64,000 bases of DNA. Source: Pictodentalium vernedei (lineage: Eukaryota > Mollusca > Scaphopoda > Dentaliida > Dentaliidae). The DNA is taken from contig CM062291.1 in assembly GCA_031216915.1 (NCBI GenBank), forward strand, positions 38,134,484 through 38,198,483, read 5' to 3'. Below the pieces are notes generated by a model. That model was not told where the DNA came from and did not search any database. It was given only the letters and a program-made list of their open reading frames with translations. Made by a program: the position numbers and the translations under genes. Shown here piece after piece: positions 22,025 to 32,038 of the stretch (its first letter is position 1; the number at the start of each line of letters is the position of its first letter).

Positions 22025-22109
22025 TACATAATTTGTGCATATCCAATTTGAATTAATGAAATATCAGAGGTGGGAATTTCAAAGTAATCAAAATTCCCTT
22101 ACTTATATA

Positions 22110-22300
22110 GCACCTTAAATGGATTAAAATGAATCATTAGCATTTTCAAAGATCTGGCAAATTGTCAGTTGTCAAATCGCCATATCTTTTTAAATGTAAA
22201 TTATTTTTTTTCATTTTTAGTCAGTTTTTTAATAGGTAGAATAATTCTAGAAAATATAAAAGTTTTATTGGCTCCAGGCCGTGGTATGAATAGTTAACAA
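22110..22300. repeat. Repeat family C, right part
   Basis: TTAAAATGAATCATTAGCAT and TTTCAAAGATCTGGCAAATT match 26140-26220, including a hairpin of the TGGCAATTTG / CAAATTGCCA type, here decayed. The ATTGGCTCCAG and ATTGGCTTCAG ends correspond as well. Confidence 0.5.
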
Positions 22301-22364
22301 AACGATACACTGTTATTTTGGGTTCTATACGATACTTTATGTTATGTTTTTTATTTACTTACTT

Positions 22365-22825
22365 ATTTATTTGTTGGGGTTTAACGACACTTTCGATGAC
22401 GTGGTCACCTCGTGTCGGACAGTTTTGCAGGTGGGGGAGGCGAGAGTACCCAGAGAGAACCACCGAGAAGCGGCGAGCAACTGTCAGACTCCTCAACGTA
22501 CAGTACGTGGAGAGTGGATTGTAACTAGATCACCCGCGGAGTGGAGTTACCACCCATGCTATAACTTTCAAATTTTGTACATATCTACAAAAAACACAAG
22601 CAATGTTTCAGCCAATGGACCTCCGGGTTTCACCCGGAGGCCCATTGGCTGAAACTGTGCTTGTGCTGGTTATGCTTTGCAACAAATTTGCAGTTATTGC
22701 TTGGGTGGATTCTCCATTCTACTGGAGATTTAGTGATAATACTCTCTCCACGTACTGTACTAACGCCACACAACCAGGGTTAGCACTGGTTGAAGACAAG
22801 TGAACTACCGACGTACGGTATAAAC
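22365..22825 (-). mobile_element. SINE, tail b, interrupted by a palindromic MITE
   Basis: Reverse tail TTGGGGTTTAACGACACTTT, body, then a break at GTAC (22498-22501). The body resumes at 22757 (GTACTAACGCCACAC, AGCACTGGTTGAAGACAAGT). It ends against the pogo-type MITE at 22829, so its head is missing. Confidence 0.8.
22502..22756. mobile_element. 255-bp full-length palindromic MITE
   Basis: 4-bp duplication GTAC on both sides. Termini AGTACGTGGAGAG / CTCTCTCCACGTACT. The inner arms (GTTTCAGCCAATGG..CTCCGGG) are perfect and meet at 22630, one base from the element midpoint (22629), around a TTTCA loop. The stretch between TIR and inner arm is more diverged. No ORF, class unknown. Confidence 0.8.
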
Positions 22826-22828
22826 GAT

Positions 22829-23245
22829 ACAGCGATGCCCACTTAACTGAATATTTCTTAATTGAATAATGCTGTTATCTGCATATAATTTACAAACATC
22901 GAATCATTTACCACACCTCCAGTACAAATTTGACCTGTTACTTGCAAAAAGGTAAAAGAGTAAACTCTTGTTCTAATTTACCGAAGAGTTGCTCGGACAT
23001 CAAGTGAATTCCCTATGCTTATAGACCTACTGGGTCCCAATACATCAAATATAGTCATTTAATCAGTTATATCTTGCTGGACAGAGCTCTATGGGCTCTG
23101 TGGGCTCTATGGGCTCTGTCCAACAGGATATAATAGAAAAAATGACCAATTTATCACTAATATAGAGAAACGGCAACAAATTCCTGTTGATGAAATATTC
23201 TACACTGTCAAAGTGGCTATTCAATTAACTGAGCCAAGTTTGATA
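22829..23245 (+). mobile_element. Tigger/pogo-type MITE, copy 2
   Basis: Left end CAGCGATGCCCACTTAACTG and right part GGCTATTCAATTAACTGAG correspond to 11304-11731. Shared interior includes AGTACAAATTTGACCTGTTA. The palindrome core has expanded: GGGCTCTATGGGCTCTGT occurs in tandem at 23090-23120. The right TIR is partly lost. Confidence 0.7.
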
Positions 23246-24673
23246 CTTGACAACAAAAGCACAGAGGCCCCTCCCCCCTCTTCATAGGAAAAAGTCCCCC
23301 CGTCCAAAAAATAAAATCAGTAAATAAAAAAAAAAAACAGAAAAAAACCCCAAAACAATCAAACAAAGGGAGAAACTAAAAGAAAAATATTTAAAAATAA
23401 AAGAAAATACTCACGTTTTTTTGCTGTATATTTTGTGGAGGAGTCATATAAAGTGAAACACGGACACTGACGCGAGCACAATCCAATTAATTCCCCAATT
23501 CTCAGCCACACGGAAAAACATTATCCACCTCCTCTACATCCGAATAGAGATATTAAAGATATTACCGATTATTTCAAACATTAGGCTGTATTTATATCTT
23601 CGAAGATTATATCTGGAAAGAACTTAATCCAGAAATGATAACCATTTAGATTATTTTACGGGTATTAGCAAAAATAATTTTCCCATCATGTAAACAAGCC
23701 AATTACATCAGCGCAAGCGTATCAATGTTCTTTTTCCTGTAACGTTTTTATCACAGATTCACGTAAACAAACTCCGAATACGAAAGCCGAAAACACGTTC
23801 AGGAGAGCACCGCAATCAATCACAGAAAATACATTATTTTGAACGGAGGTAAGATTGGATGACGATACATTGAGACTTCTATAAATCTCAATATTGTAAT
23901 CCCCGTGAAGCTATTAGTCGCTGCGTGCAAAACAAAAAACGTTCATATCGAGAACAATTCTCTTAAATCTCTCCCCAGCTGCGATGTCAATTAACATCCA
24001 GCTTCTTCGGAATAATTTCCTAGACTGAATTATAAATAATTTAAGATGGAAATCGCTGCAGAATAACTTAAACACGAAAGTCGTCGGAAATCCCACCATA
24101 TACCAATCAAATCTGTCATCTAGATTAATGAGGAAATTGCGATGCATAAATTGCCTTCTCAACAGGTAGAGTTTGGGCTTTAACGACCTTATCTGGTCGA
24201 ATTTAAACAACGGAACACAGTAATACCGAAACGGAACTGTCACATTGACATGTCATCGCAACTGTAAGAATCATTTGTTGCCGGTAATGTCTTTTCAGCG
24301 AGTTATTTTATCCAGCTTTATCGACCAAAATCTACCCACTAGTGTGTGTATACACCAGAACAAATAATTTTCAATCAGGGCAGATGAAACCAGTCGACAT
24401 TGCATCAGCCGACTTGAGTAATGAAAAAATCGAATGTTTTTTATTCCGAGCGAAGAGAATGTTACACAATGAACTGGAGTTACTTGTTTCTGGACTTTTT
24501 TATGTAATTGTTAACCAAACAAATGTAATCGCAAAAACGTAGTGACAAGTAAGTAACGAGGAGTAATGAATACGCAAAACGGTAACTTCGAACGTAATGC
24601 AAATAAGAATTGTCCGCAGCGTCGCTGAGTGCGTTTAGTGTTGTATGAAGTACGTCGCTTTAGCTGAGTACGG
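23246..24673. other. Unassigned AT-rich sequence
   Basis: Contains C-rich and A-rich runs (23265-23400). The 109-codon reverse frame 23914-24243 has no recognisable motif. No repeat from elsewhere in the window was noticed here. Confidence 0.3.
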
Positions 24674-24743
24674 GTGTGGGATGGGTGTGTTAAGTTGTGT
24701 GAAGTGCGTAGCACTTCACACAAACTTAACACGCCCACCACAC
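24674..24743. repeat. Palindrome with about 33-bp arms
   Basis: GTGTGGGATGGGTGTGTTAA and GTTGTGTGAAGTGC pair with the inverse arm across a 3-base loop (GTA) at GTGCGTAGCAC. Confidence 0.7.
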
Positions 24744-24891
24744 ATTCATAATCCGATAAAGCAACAGATAATTCATTTCAATTATAATAATTTAATTTAG
24801 AGTCTTTGCATGTATTATAGCGTACCCTAACGCGGCCAAAGTTTCCGCTATTTATATCATTGCAGTCATATCAGCTTTTTATGCACATGAC

Positions 24892-25228
24892 GGGGAGCTC
24901 GGTGGCTCAGTGGTCACGGCATTGAACTTCAAACCGAAAGGTCCACGGTACGATCCCAGCCAGGTGTTACTGCATTGTGTCCTTGGGCAAGGCACTTAAT
25001 CTCGATTGCTCACGCGGGGGCTCGGTGGCGCTGTGTACTACGGCGTATTGCACGACGTCAATGATGGACGTGTCTCCAACCAATGCTAACCCAGGTTGTG
25101 TGGAGTTAGTACGTTTGGGAACCTAACAGTTATTCGCCGCTGCTTGGTGGTTCTCTCCGGCTTCCTCCGCCCGTTAAATTGTCCGACACGAGGTGACCCT
25201 GGTTGTCGAAAGTATCGTTAAACCCCAA

Positions 25229-25291
<63 letters not shown>

Positions 25292-25295
25292 ATAG
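24892..25295 (+). mobile_element. SINE, tRNA head 3, tail b
   Basis: Perfect 11-bp target duplication ATGCACATGAC (24881-24891, 25296-25306). Head 3 has TGGCTCAGTGGTCACGGC and GGTACGATCCC; its ATTGAACTTCAAACCGAAAG segment recurs in reverse at 30560-30911. Body is common, tail GTATCGTTAAACCCCAATAA. The (AATA)n tail (25228-25294) is long and uninterrupted, suggesting a fairly recent insertion. Confidence 0.92.
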
Positions 25296-25679
25296 ATGCA
25301 CATGACAATTTTCTAACTTTGAGCATAGGCTAAAACACGCGGGCTCGACATTTAACCCTATCTCCCTCAACACGGCCGATCCAAGCCCTTTCTGTCTGTT
25401 TCTACGTCTCGGTAGTATTGGCGTCCGACAGCGTTAACATGGATGCCTATTTGGAGGCCTTTGAACAAGCCAAGCAGCAATACCCTTTTAATAATACGGA
25501 ATAACGTAAAGACCTGGGCTCTCACTCGTCCATACTGTATTGACCTATGCCAATACTACAACCAGGGACATGACGTCAGAGGATTAGTGATTGTCTCACC
25601 CAAGTGGTGGACAAAGCCCCATGGGACGACCCCCCACCACTGGACATTAGTGACATGGACAGGGGCCCCGTAGAACGAA

Positions 25680-25772
25680 ACCCCACAGTAAAAAAGTCTT
25701 GTAGGGCAAAAAAACCCATATGACAAAACCCCCATAGGACAAAAGCCCCACGGTAAAGTTGAAAAGGTGACA
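25680..25772. repeat. Inverted-repeat partner (left) of 29494-29590
   Basis: CCCCACAGTAAAAAAG and CCCACGGTAAAGTTGAAAAG recur inverted 3.7 kb away (CAACTTTACCGTGGGG, CTGTGGGGC, TTTACTATGGG). CCCCAnnG words repeat internally. Possibly long TIRs of a decayed DNA transposon spanning about 25.68-29.59 kb. The stretch 25307-25679 holds no recognised gene. Confidence 0.45.
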
Positions 25773-26085
25773 CACCACACAGTTTCAAATTCACAAGGAA
25801 TGGATATATCAATAACGACCCTTTCATTCGCGTTTATTTCATTTATTAATATTTTATGCCAAGAACAAGTTAAAACAGCACTATTAACACACTTACAGGG
25901 CCAATGTATTTATATACTGACGGGTTTAAATTAAACTAAACCATCTTGTACGAATTAGACACAATGAAACTGTAAATAAGATGTTTTAAAAGGAAATAAT
26001 ACCCGCAACAATTGCTTATAATTTATATGTGTTGCTGTGTAATTTGGCTCATTCTTCACCACAAGCCTGTTGTGACCAATGCTAT

Positions 26086-26310
26086 AAAACTTTTACAATT
26101 GAATTTTCTGGAATTGAATTTTCTAGCTATGGCTTTAAATGGGTTGAAATGAACCATTAGCATTTTCAAAGATGTGGCAATTTGTCAACTGGCAAATTGC
26201 CACATCTTTTAAAATGCTAAAGATTCATTTTAGTCAGTTATATTAATAAGTAGAAAATACAATTTAAGAAAATACAATTGTAAACGTTTTATAGTATTGG
26301 CTTCAGCTGG
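26086..26310. repeat. Repeat family C with hairpin
   Basis: Contains GTGGCAATTTGTCAACTGGC and its inverse around 26185 plus CATTAGCATTTTCAAAGATG / CATCTTTTAAAATGCTAAAG. Shares both halves with 17560-17660 and 22110-22300. Likely a short foldback element. Confidence 0.5.
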
Positions 26311-26389
26311 TCAATTACATAGGCGATGAACAGGTCACATTATCTACAATGTCCCTGCCAGGTTATTAGAATGATGACCAGGTTGTTTT

Positions 26390-26815
26390 GTCAGCCCTCT
26401 TTATGAAAAGTTGTTTAAAAAAGAGCGCTCGCATCGCTGAAGCAATACAATGTCCCCACCGGACTAATGAGCATTAATAATTATACAAATGTTATAACCT
26501 AGATGTGATCAGCATGAATTCCGTTGAACCATTTCCAAAAAAAGTCCCGAAAGCTGGTGTTTTGGTGCTTTTTCCCATATTTCCAAGGGCCGTTACTCAC
26601 ACAAGAATAAAGCAATCAGCATGAAACTCAAACTTGATCTGTAAGTCATCGTTCTATAGTAGTTTACCAAAAATGAAATCATTCCGTTGAAGCGTTTCCA
26701 AAAAAACTCCGGAAAACTAAAGTGTGACTGACAGACTGACAGACGGACAGACTGACGGTGGACGGAGTGCAAACCTATAGTCCCCTCCGGCGATGCCGGT
26801 AGGGGACTAATAAAA
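26390..26815 (+). repeat. Dispersed-repeat 3' region ending in a stem-loop
   Basis: Two ATTCCGTTGAA(C/G)C(A/G)TTTCC words, a GACAGACTGACAGACGGACA run, then the stem AGTCCCCTCCGGC / GCCGGTAGGGGACT and an A-rich end. It looks like the 3' part of a retroposon or Helitron-like element; I cannot decide. Only one copy is in the window. Confidence 0.4.
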
Positions 26816-27133
26816 CAAGACTTAGTGCAGATCTATCCAATTTAAGAGAATTGAAAACGGAAGTAAATAATCTGGCTTGTGCAGTTATTTGAGTCTGATG
26901 CAGTATCCTGTTACACTAAGAAATTCAATTATACACATTTTTTTATTTTTTAAATTTCCACGCAAGCTTTGAAATTTCTCTTGCATTTTACACATGAAAG
27001 TTATACTCGATTCAATTGCTTACTTCAGACACACATTGTCTCATTAAGGTTATTATTCTTTCATTATACTCACAATGGAAAAATATTTTAATAGTCATTC
27101 AGTGTTTTATCATTGGTCTTTTTAAAGTTCGTC

Positions 27134-27266
27134 GCTGTAGGTAGAGATGCAGGCTGCAAGCCGAGAGGCACTCGGTTCGAATACCACCTGCGGCAACCGA
27201 GTTGTGTCCATAGCCAAGACGCTTAATCTCAACTGCCCAAGTGGGAGCACGGTGGCGTTGAGTACT
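27134..27266 (+). mobile_element. SINE, tRNA head 2, 5' half of a split copy
   Basis: Head 2 (GTAGGTAGAGATGCAGGC, CTCGGTTCGAATACC) and body up to GTACTAAGGCGT, where a 1,994-bp transposon inserted. The 3' half resumes at 29268. The original SINE target duplication AAAGTTCGTC is at 27124-27133 and 29484-29493. Confidence 0.9.
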
Positions 27267-27273
27267 AAGGCGT

Positions 27274-29267
27274 GTTACAACCGATAATGTTACAACGCCG
27301 CATAATGTTACACCAACGCATAATGTTCCAAAAAATGTAGTAAACAACCGATAATGTTATAAACTCCGCATAATGTTATAACTTTTTTCAACACGTTATG
27401 TTATAAAAATCGACGCATAATGTTATAACTTTTTTCAACCCGTTATGTTACAACCAATTAACCGATAATGTTATAACTTCTGCATACTAATTCCAGTTAC
27501 AGCTATTGTAGATGGACTTTATCACTTTCCATTTATTGCCGCATAAAGGTATATAATATTTATACTAAAGGTTTCTGTTCTGGTTAAGGCGAGGAGACAC
27601 CCCCCCCCCCCCCCCAACTCCCGGGGATTTATCATAGAATGACCTAGTCACGTTACATAGACGCTGATTATCCTGGTAACTCAATCGTGTGACGTCATTA
27701 CCATGACATCCAGTGCCCAACATGGTGAAGGCGGGGGTGGTGGGGGAGGGGTGCTTTTTTATCCGGTTGGTACGTTTACCAGCATGCGTAGTCTTCGCTT
27801 CCAGCAATGTCGTGTACCATAATCCACTAACGCCTTTGGGGATGGGCAAATGCCTCTGCTTCTGCTTGTTTTGGGCATCTAAAACTCATTTGTCGCATAT
27901 TTCTTAGTCATAAGAATATCTTATAGTTCATCAATTTGACATTTTAACAACTAACAGTGAACAAAAATGAGGTGGAGTTAAAAGAGGTCAAAAAGTTGGG
28001 TACAGCGAGGTACATATTGTGGATGTGGCGGGTTGGTAGTGTCGCACGAAACAAGAATAAGATGCGAGACTGGGTAGGAAGAGGAATGGGGTTTAGGAGG
28101 TGTGAAAGGGGAGGGGGTAGCAGGGATTAGGCTGAGAAAGAGAGGAGGTCATGGATTAATACATCAGGGTGATTGTGCAGAGAAGGCTATCTGAGAATTC
28201 TATAAGGGAGTAGTGATAGGCGGTATGATAATATAGATGGTGGAGATGTTGGAAGAAGTGGAAGTGATGAATTTGGGATTTCAGGTTCAATCACTAGAGC
28301 AGGCAGTATAGGGAGGAGGAGGTTGTGGAGGAGGAGTTGTGTTGATGTTGGTGTTGTGGCGGTGTTGGTGATGGTGTTGAGTAGCTATGAATGTTGAAAA
28401 TGGGCCATTTTGTAGGATCCCGGGGCAGCACTATCATGACAACCCAACATGACCACCCAGTCACGTGACTGGGCGGTCGTGTTGGGTTGTCATGATAGTG
28501 CTCGTGGGTGGCCATGTTGTGACGTCATTATCATGATAATAGGTGGTAGGAGTCCGTAGCGCGTGTTGTTATGGGGACACGTGCTCCGTCTCACCCCTAA
28601 CAATCCGACAATAGATATCGAATTAATCCAACCAACCCGACAATCTTCAGAAAACTGACCCAAACACTCCCGAAACACTCCCAAATAAAGGTAGTATAGT
28701 ATCTTTAATGAGGGTATGAGACGTATGAAAAGGTACTCACTGAGCTCATTTTCATAGCTTTCATTTTGAGACGTATGATTTTGCGCGCATCGTGCTCAGT
28801 TTCATAGCTTTCATTGCTTCATACGACGAAAAGGGGGATTCCGTGGGTTTAGTATCATTAAAATATAGGATAGTATCCTTACCTAATGTCCGACCATATA
28901 ATGGACGCGTAATTTATCACAGAAATGGGTTTATAACAGTAATGGTTTGTTTATTACCAAAGTGTTTTTTTTTTAACACAGAGATAAACTGGAAGGTGGG
29001 GGGGGGGGGGCGTCCCTGCCACTGGAGCCCTACAATAGCTGTAACTGGAATTAGTATACAGAAGTTATAACATTATCGGTTAATTTGTTGTAACATAACG
29101 GGTTGAAAAAAGTTATAACATTATGCGTCGATTTTTATAACATAACGGGTTGAAAAAAGTTATAACATTATGCGGAGTTTATAACATTATCGGTTGTTTA
29201 CTACATTTTTTGTAACATTATGCGTTGGTGTAACATTATGCGGCGTTGTAACATTATCGGTTGTAAC
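27274..29267. mobile_element. 1,994-bp TIR transposon, non-autonomous, 237-bp TIRs
   Basis: Target duplication AAGGCGT (27267-27273 and 29268-29274; also readable as 5-6 bp). TIRs 27274-27510 and 29031-29267 have equal length and start GTTACAACCGATAATGTTAC. Inside each TIR CGCATAATGTTA(TA)AC words recur, typical of subterminal transposase-binding repeats. The interior (27511-29030) has poly-C/poly-G runs, a palindrome at 28429-28501 with a promoter-like module, and no credible ORF. Long TIRs plus 5-7 bp duplication do not fit a superfamily I can name with confidence. Confidence 0.88.
28390..28590. repeat. Palindrome and promoter-like module inside the 1,994-bp element
   Basis: Arms 28429-28464 and 28465-28501 meet at CAGTCACGTGACTG, with about two mismatches. 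The right side continues GCCATGTTGTGACGTCATTA and GCGCGTGTTGTTATGG, which is homologous in reverse to 40090-40245. CACGTG (E-box) and TGACGTCA (CRE) words are present. Transcriptional activity is not demonstrated. Confidence 0.6.
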
Positions 29268-29483
29268 AAGGCGTACTACACGTCGATGTTGCACCTGTCT
29301 TCAACAAATGCTAACCCTGGTTGTGTGGAGTTAGTTTCGTTGGGGAGTCTGACAGTTGCTCGTCGTTGCTCGGTGGTTCTCTCCGGGTACTCCGGCTTCC
29401 TCCACCCATAAAATTGTCCGACACGAGGTGATCCTGGCTGTCGAAAGTGTCGTTAAACCCCAATAAATAAATAAATAATAAAT
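29268..29483 (+). mobile_element. SINE 3' half of the split copy, tail b
   Basis: Body resumes with AAGGCGTACTACACGTCGAT and runs to AAGTGTCGTTAAACCCCAAT plus (AATA)n, closed by the SINE duplication AAAGTTCGTC. Confidence 0.9.
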
Positions 29484-29493
29484 AAAGTTCGTC

Positions 29494-29590
29494 ACTTTTT
29501 TCAACTTTACCGTGGGGGGTTTTGACCGTTTGTCCTATGACGATTTTTTTGCTGTGGGGCTTTTTCCCTATGGGGATTTTTTACTATGGG
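29494..29590. repeat. Inverted-repeat partner (right) of 25680-25772
   Basis: CAACTTTACCGTGGGG, GTCCTATGACGATTTTTTTG and TTTACTATGGG mirror the left copy. It begins immediately after the SINE target duplication. Confidence 0.45.
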
Positions 29591-29617
29591 TGGGTGGGGG
29601 GGGGGGGGTAGTCCTTT

Positions 29618-29692
29618 GTTGTAGATTTGCATCAAAATGAAGCTTGCTGTGTCTGAAACACAGCAAGCTTCATTTTGATACAAATCTACAAC
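29618..29692. repeat. Near-perfect palindrome, 35-bp arms
   Basis: GTTGTAGATTTGCATCAAAA and TGAAGCTTGCTGTGT pair with the right arm across a CTGAA loop; one G/A difference in GCATC/GATAC. Confidence 0.8.
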
Positions 29693-29854
29693 AGGGGCTA
29701 GACCACGAACAAGACTGTATTTAAAAGATCCATGATGAAATATTGGATAATGGGTTAGCTGTGAGAGACTTGAACAAGCAACGATAGTTCAACCCTAGTT
29801 CTACACAGCCCCCCCCCCTCTCCCCCCCCCCCCCCATAAAAAAACACCTCTGAA

Positions 29855-30363
29855 ATATCGGGCAGTTTTGCTGGTACAGGAAGCCGTACTACCAAGAGAG
29901 AACCACCGAGCAGCGGCGAGCAACTGTCACACTCCTCTACGTACTAACTGTGCACACGCCGAGTCTGCAGAGATTGAAGGCACGTGCACCACCGACGTTC
30001 AGTGCTCCTTATCCCCTGCACACTGATGTCAAAATATCCAGATTTGAAGTAGCCATTTTTCCCATAATGCAACTGGGAATTTAACCAATTCAATCTTGTT
30101 TGACAGAGCTCATTGAGCTTTGTCAAACAAGATTGAATTGGTTAAATTTCTAGTTGCATTATGGGAAATATTTGCACCCTGAACTTAAGATATGTCGACA
30201 TCAGTGTGGAGGGTGTCAATATACCGCGCCACGGTGCCCACACGCGCGGGGAATCGGGATGAAATGTTTTGCCCAAGAACACCATGCAGTTATCTTTGGT
30301 CAGGATCGAACGGTCGATCTGTCAGTTTGAAGTTCAATGTCCTAATCACAGAGCCACCACGCG
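29855..30363 (-). mobile_element. SINE interrupted by a palindromic MITE
   Basis: Body words ACCGAGCAGCGGCGAGCAAC and GGTGCCCACACGCGCGGGGA, then head 3 in reverse (GGATCGAACGGTCGATC, GAGCCACCACGCGCC). A MITE occupies about 30013-30213. The tail side is replaced by poly-C. Confidence 0.75.
30013..30213. mobile_element. 201-bp palindromic MITE, GAGCTC core
   Basis: Termini CCCCTGCACACTGATGTC / GACATCAGTGTGGAGGG. Arms include CCCATAATGCAACT...TTTAACCAATT and TCTTGTTTGACAGAGCTC, meeting at 30113, the exact midpoint of the element. Core shared with 11304-11731, 33225-33290 and 39192-39262. Confidence 0.75.
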
Positions 30364-30559
30364 CCAATCCTGAACGATAAGCGACTAGTACTGCTCCCAT
30401 TTTCAATTTTAAATCTCCCCAATGTGATATATTTTCTCTCTTTTTTCGCATTAAAATAACAATTTAATGTAAATTTGGCTTTACGTCAGATTACACACTC
30501 GATCCAGGATTTTCGGCCAAAAAATGATCGAGACCATTTTCTGGCCGAATTCCCGGGGT

Positions 30560-30911
30560 CGTTTATTTATTTATTGGGGTTTAACGACACCTTCGACACC
30601 CAAGGCCACGTCGTGTAAGACAGTTTTACAGATGGAGGAAGACGGAGTACCTGGAGAGAAACACCGTGCAACGGCGAGCAACTGTCAGACATACTAACTC
30701 CGCACAAGCAATGTTGGCATTGGTTAAAGACAAGTGCACCATCGACGTGCAGTACGCCTTAGTACGCCGCCCACCATACCCTCACATGGGAAATAGGGAT
30801 GACGGTGCCTTGCCCAAGGTCACAACGCAGATACACCTGGCAGGGATCGAACCGTGGACCTTTCAGTTTGAAATTCAATGACGTAACCAGTGAGCCACCA
30901 AGCTCCCGACC
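30560..30911 (-). mobile_element. SINE, tRNA head 3, tail b
   Basis: Reverse tail TTATTGGGGTTTAACGACAC, body, then head 3 reversed (GGGATCGAACCGTGGACC, TTTCAGTTTGAAATTCAATG, GAGCCACCAAGCTCCC). Essentially full length. Confidence 0.88.
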
Positions 30912-31383
30912 GAGTGAATTATCCATCACAAATGTACCCGTCAATTTGTTCCGAACAAGGGAAAAATTCGATCGTTTTTTCTTTACATGGCGGCATGTCC
31001 ATGCTCATGCAAAACAGATCAATAGAGTGTAAAATCACACAATGCCCACATGTAGGTTGAACCGACAAATTAAGACGTTACAGTTTGATGGAAAACATTG
31101 AAAGAAAATTACTTTCATTAACCGGTGGTTTAAGTATCGCGTAATTGAAGCGTCCATCTATTTTATTCCCTTGTGGTCGGTCGATGGTAAGGTCAGACAT
31201 ACTCGGATAATATTCGCTCGGAGGGATTGTCTGTCTGTTTGGGATTGATGGAGAGCCGCGAAGTGTTCTTATTTCAACGCGATAATTTCCAGAATCGGAA
31301 ATAATAAGCTGTACTTCTGTGACATGGGTATTTGCAAACGAAAACATAGAACATTTATGCAAATAGTAACAGTGACGTAACGA

Positions 31384-31767
31384 GGAGCCCTGTGGCTCAG
31401 TGGTAGACTGTTGTACTTCTATGCTAGAGGTCCCGAGTTCGATCTCCGTCCGGGACCACCCGCGTTGTGTCCTTGGGCAAGGCACTTTATCCCCACTTTA
31501 TCCCGGTTGCCTACAGGGGGGCACGATGGCGCCGTGTACTAAGGCGTATTGCACGTCGATGGTGTACATGTCTTCAACCGCCGTAACCCTGCTTGAGCGG
31601 AGCTTGAACAGAGTTAGAATGTTAAAGAACTGACAGTTGCTCGTCGATGCTCGGTGGTTCTCTCTGGGTACTCCGGCCTCCGGCTCCCTCCACCCGTAAA
31701 TCTGTCACGTTCACGATGAGCCATTGTGCATAAGTATGTGTCCTTAAACACCAATAAATAAATAAAT
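31384..31767 (+). mobile_element. SINE, tRNA head 1, tail a
   Basis: Perfect 13-bp target duplication AGTGACGTAACGA (31371-31383, 31768-31780). A box TGGCTCAGTGGTAGAC and B box GAGTTCGATCTCC. CACTTTATCCC is locally duplicated in the body. Tail GTGTCCTTAAACACC and (AATA)n. The stretch 30912-31370 has a 135-codon reverse frame overlapping this SINE and no recognised gene. Confidence 0.92.
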
Positions 31768-31782
31768 AGTGACGTAACGATT

Positions 31783-31890
31783 CGGAGTTGGATGGCACGG
31801 TGTTTAGAGCATTGGACGGTCGATACTTACCAGCGGTAACTGGGTTGTGGCCTTGGGCAAAATACTTTTATCCTGATTGCCTGTAGGGCT
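31783..31890 (+). mobile_element. SINE head and body fragment
   Basis: GGATGGCACGGTGTTTAGAGC, then GCCTTGGGCAA and TCCTGATTGCCTGTAGGG follow the family order. The rest is missing. Confidence 0.55.
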
Positions 31891-32038
31891 GCGACGATAT
31901 GCTTCTCTAACGATACATGTACCACAATTCAGTGCGCACGATACGATATGTATCATGATACACATGTTCTCTCTTGGCATGCACAGGGTCGGATTACGAT
32001 TTTGTAGGTCCGTGGGCAACAGATACTGTGACTGTGAG

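Larger units (their letters stand above)
17890..22100. repeat. Repeat family D with three stacked insertions
   Basis: Ends carry inverted CCCACCTCTGATAT / ATATCAGAGGTGGG. Segments at 17890-18035, 18389-18470, 20365-20408 and 22027-22100 together match the uninterrupted stretch 56370-56560 (TTCTGATAC, GTGAGTTGA(C/T)TGCATA, TTTCGTGTTC, CATTTTGATGTATA, AGAGGTGGGAATTTC). The interruptions are a SINE, a dead Tc1-like element (with a MITE nested nearby) and a second Tc1-like element. Confidence 0.75.

Noticed and set aside
26770-26815. Helitron 3' end (hairpin near the terminus)
   Set aside because: The stem-loop is followed by an A-rich run, not a CTRR end, and there is only one copy in the window.
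27274-29267. Maverick/Polinton derivative
   Set aside because: TIRs are long and the duplication could be 6 bp, but the ends do not begin AG and no Polinton gene is present.
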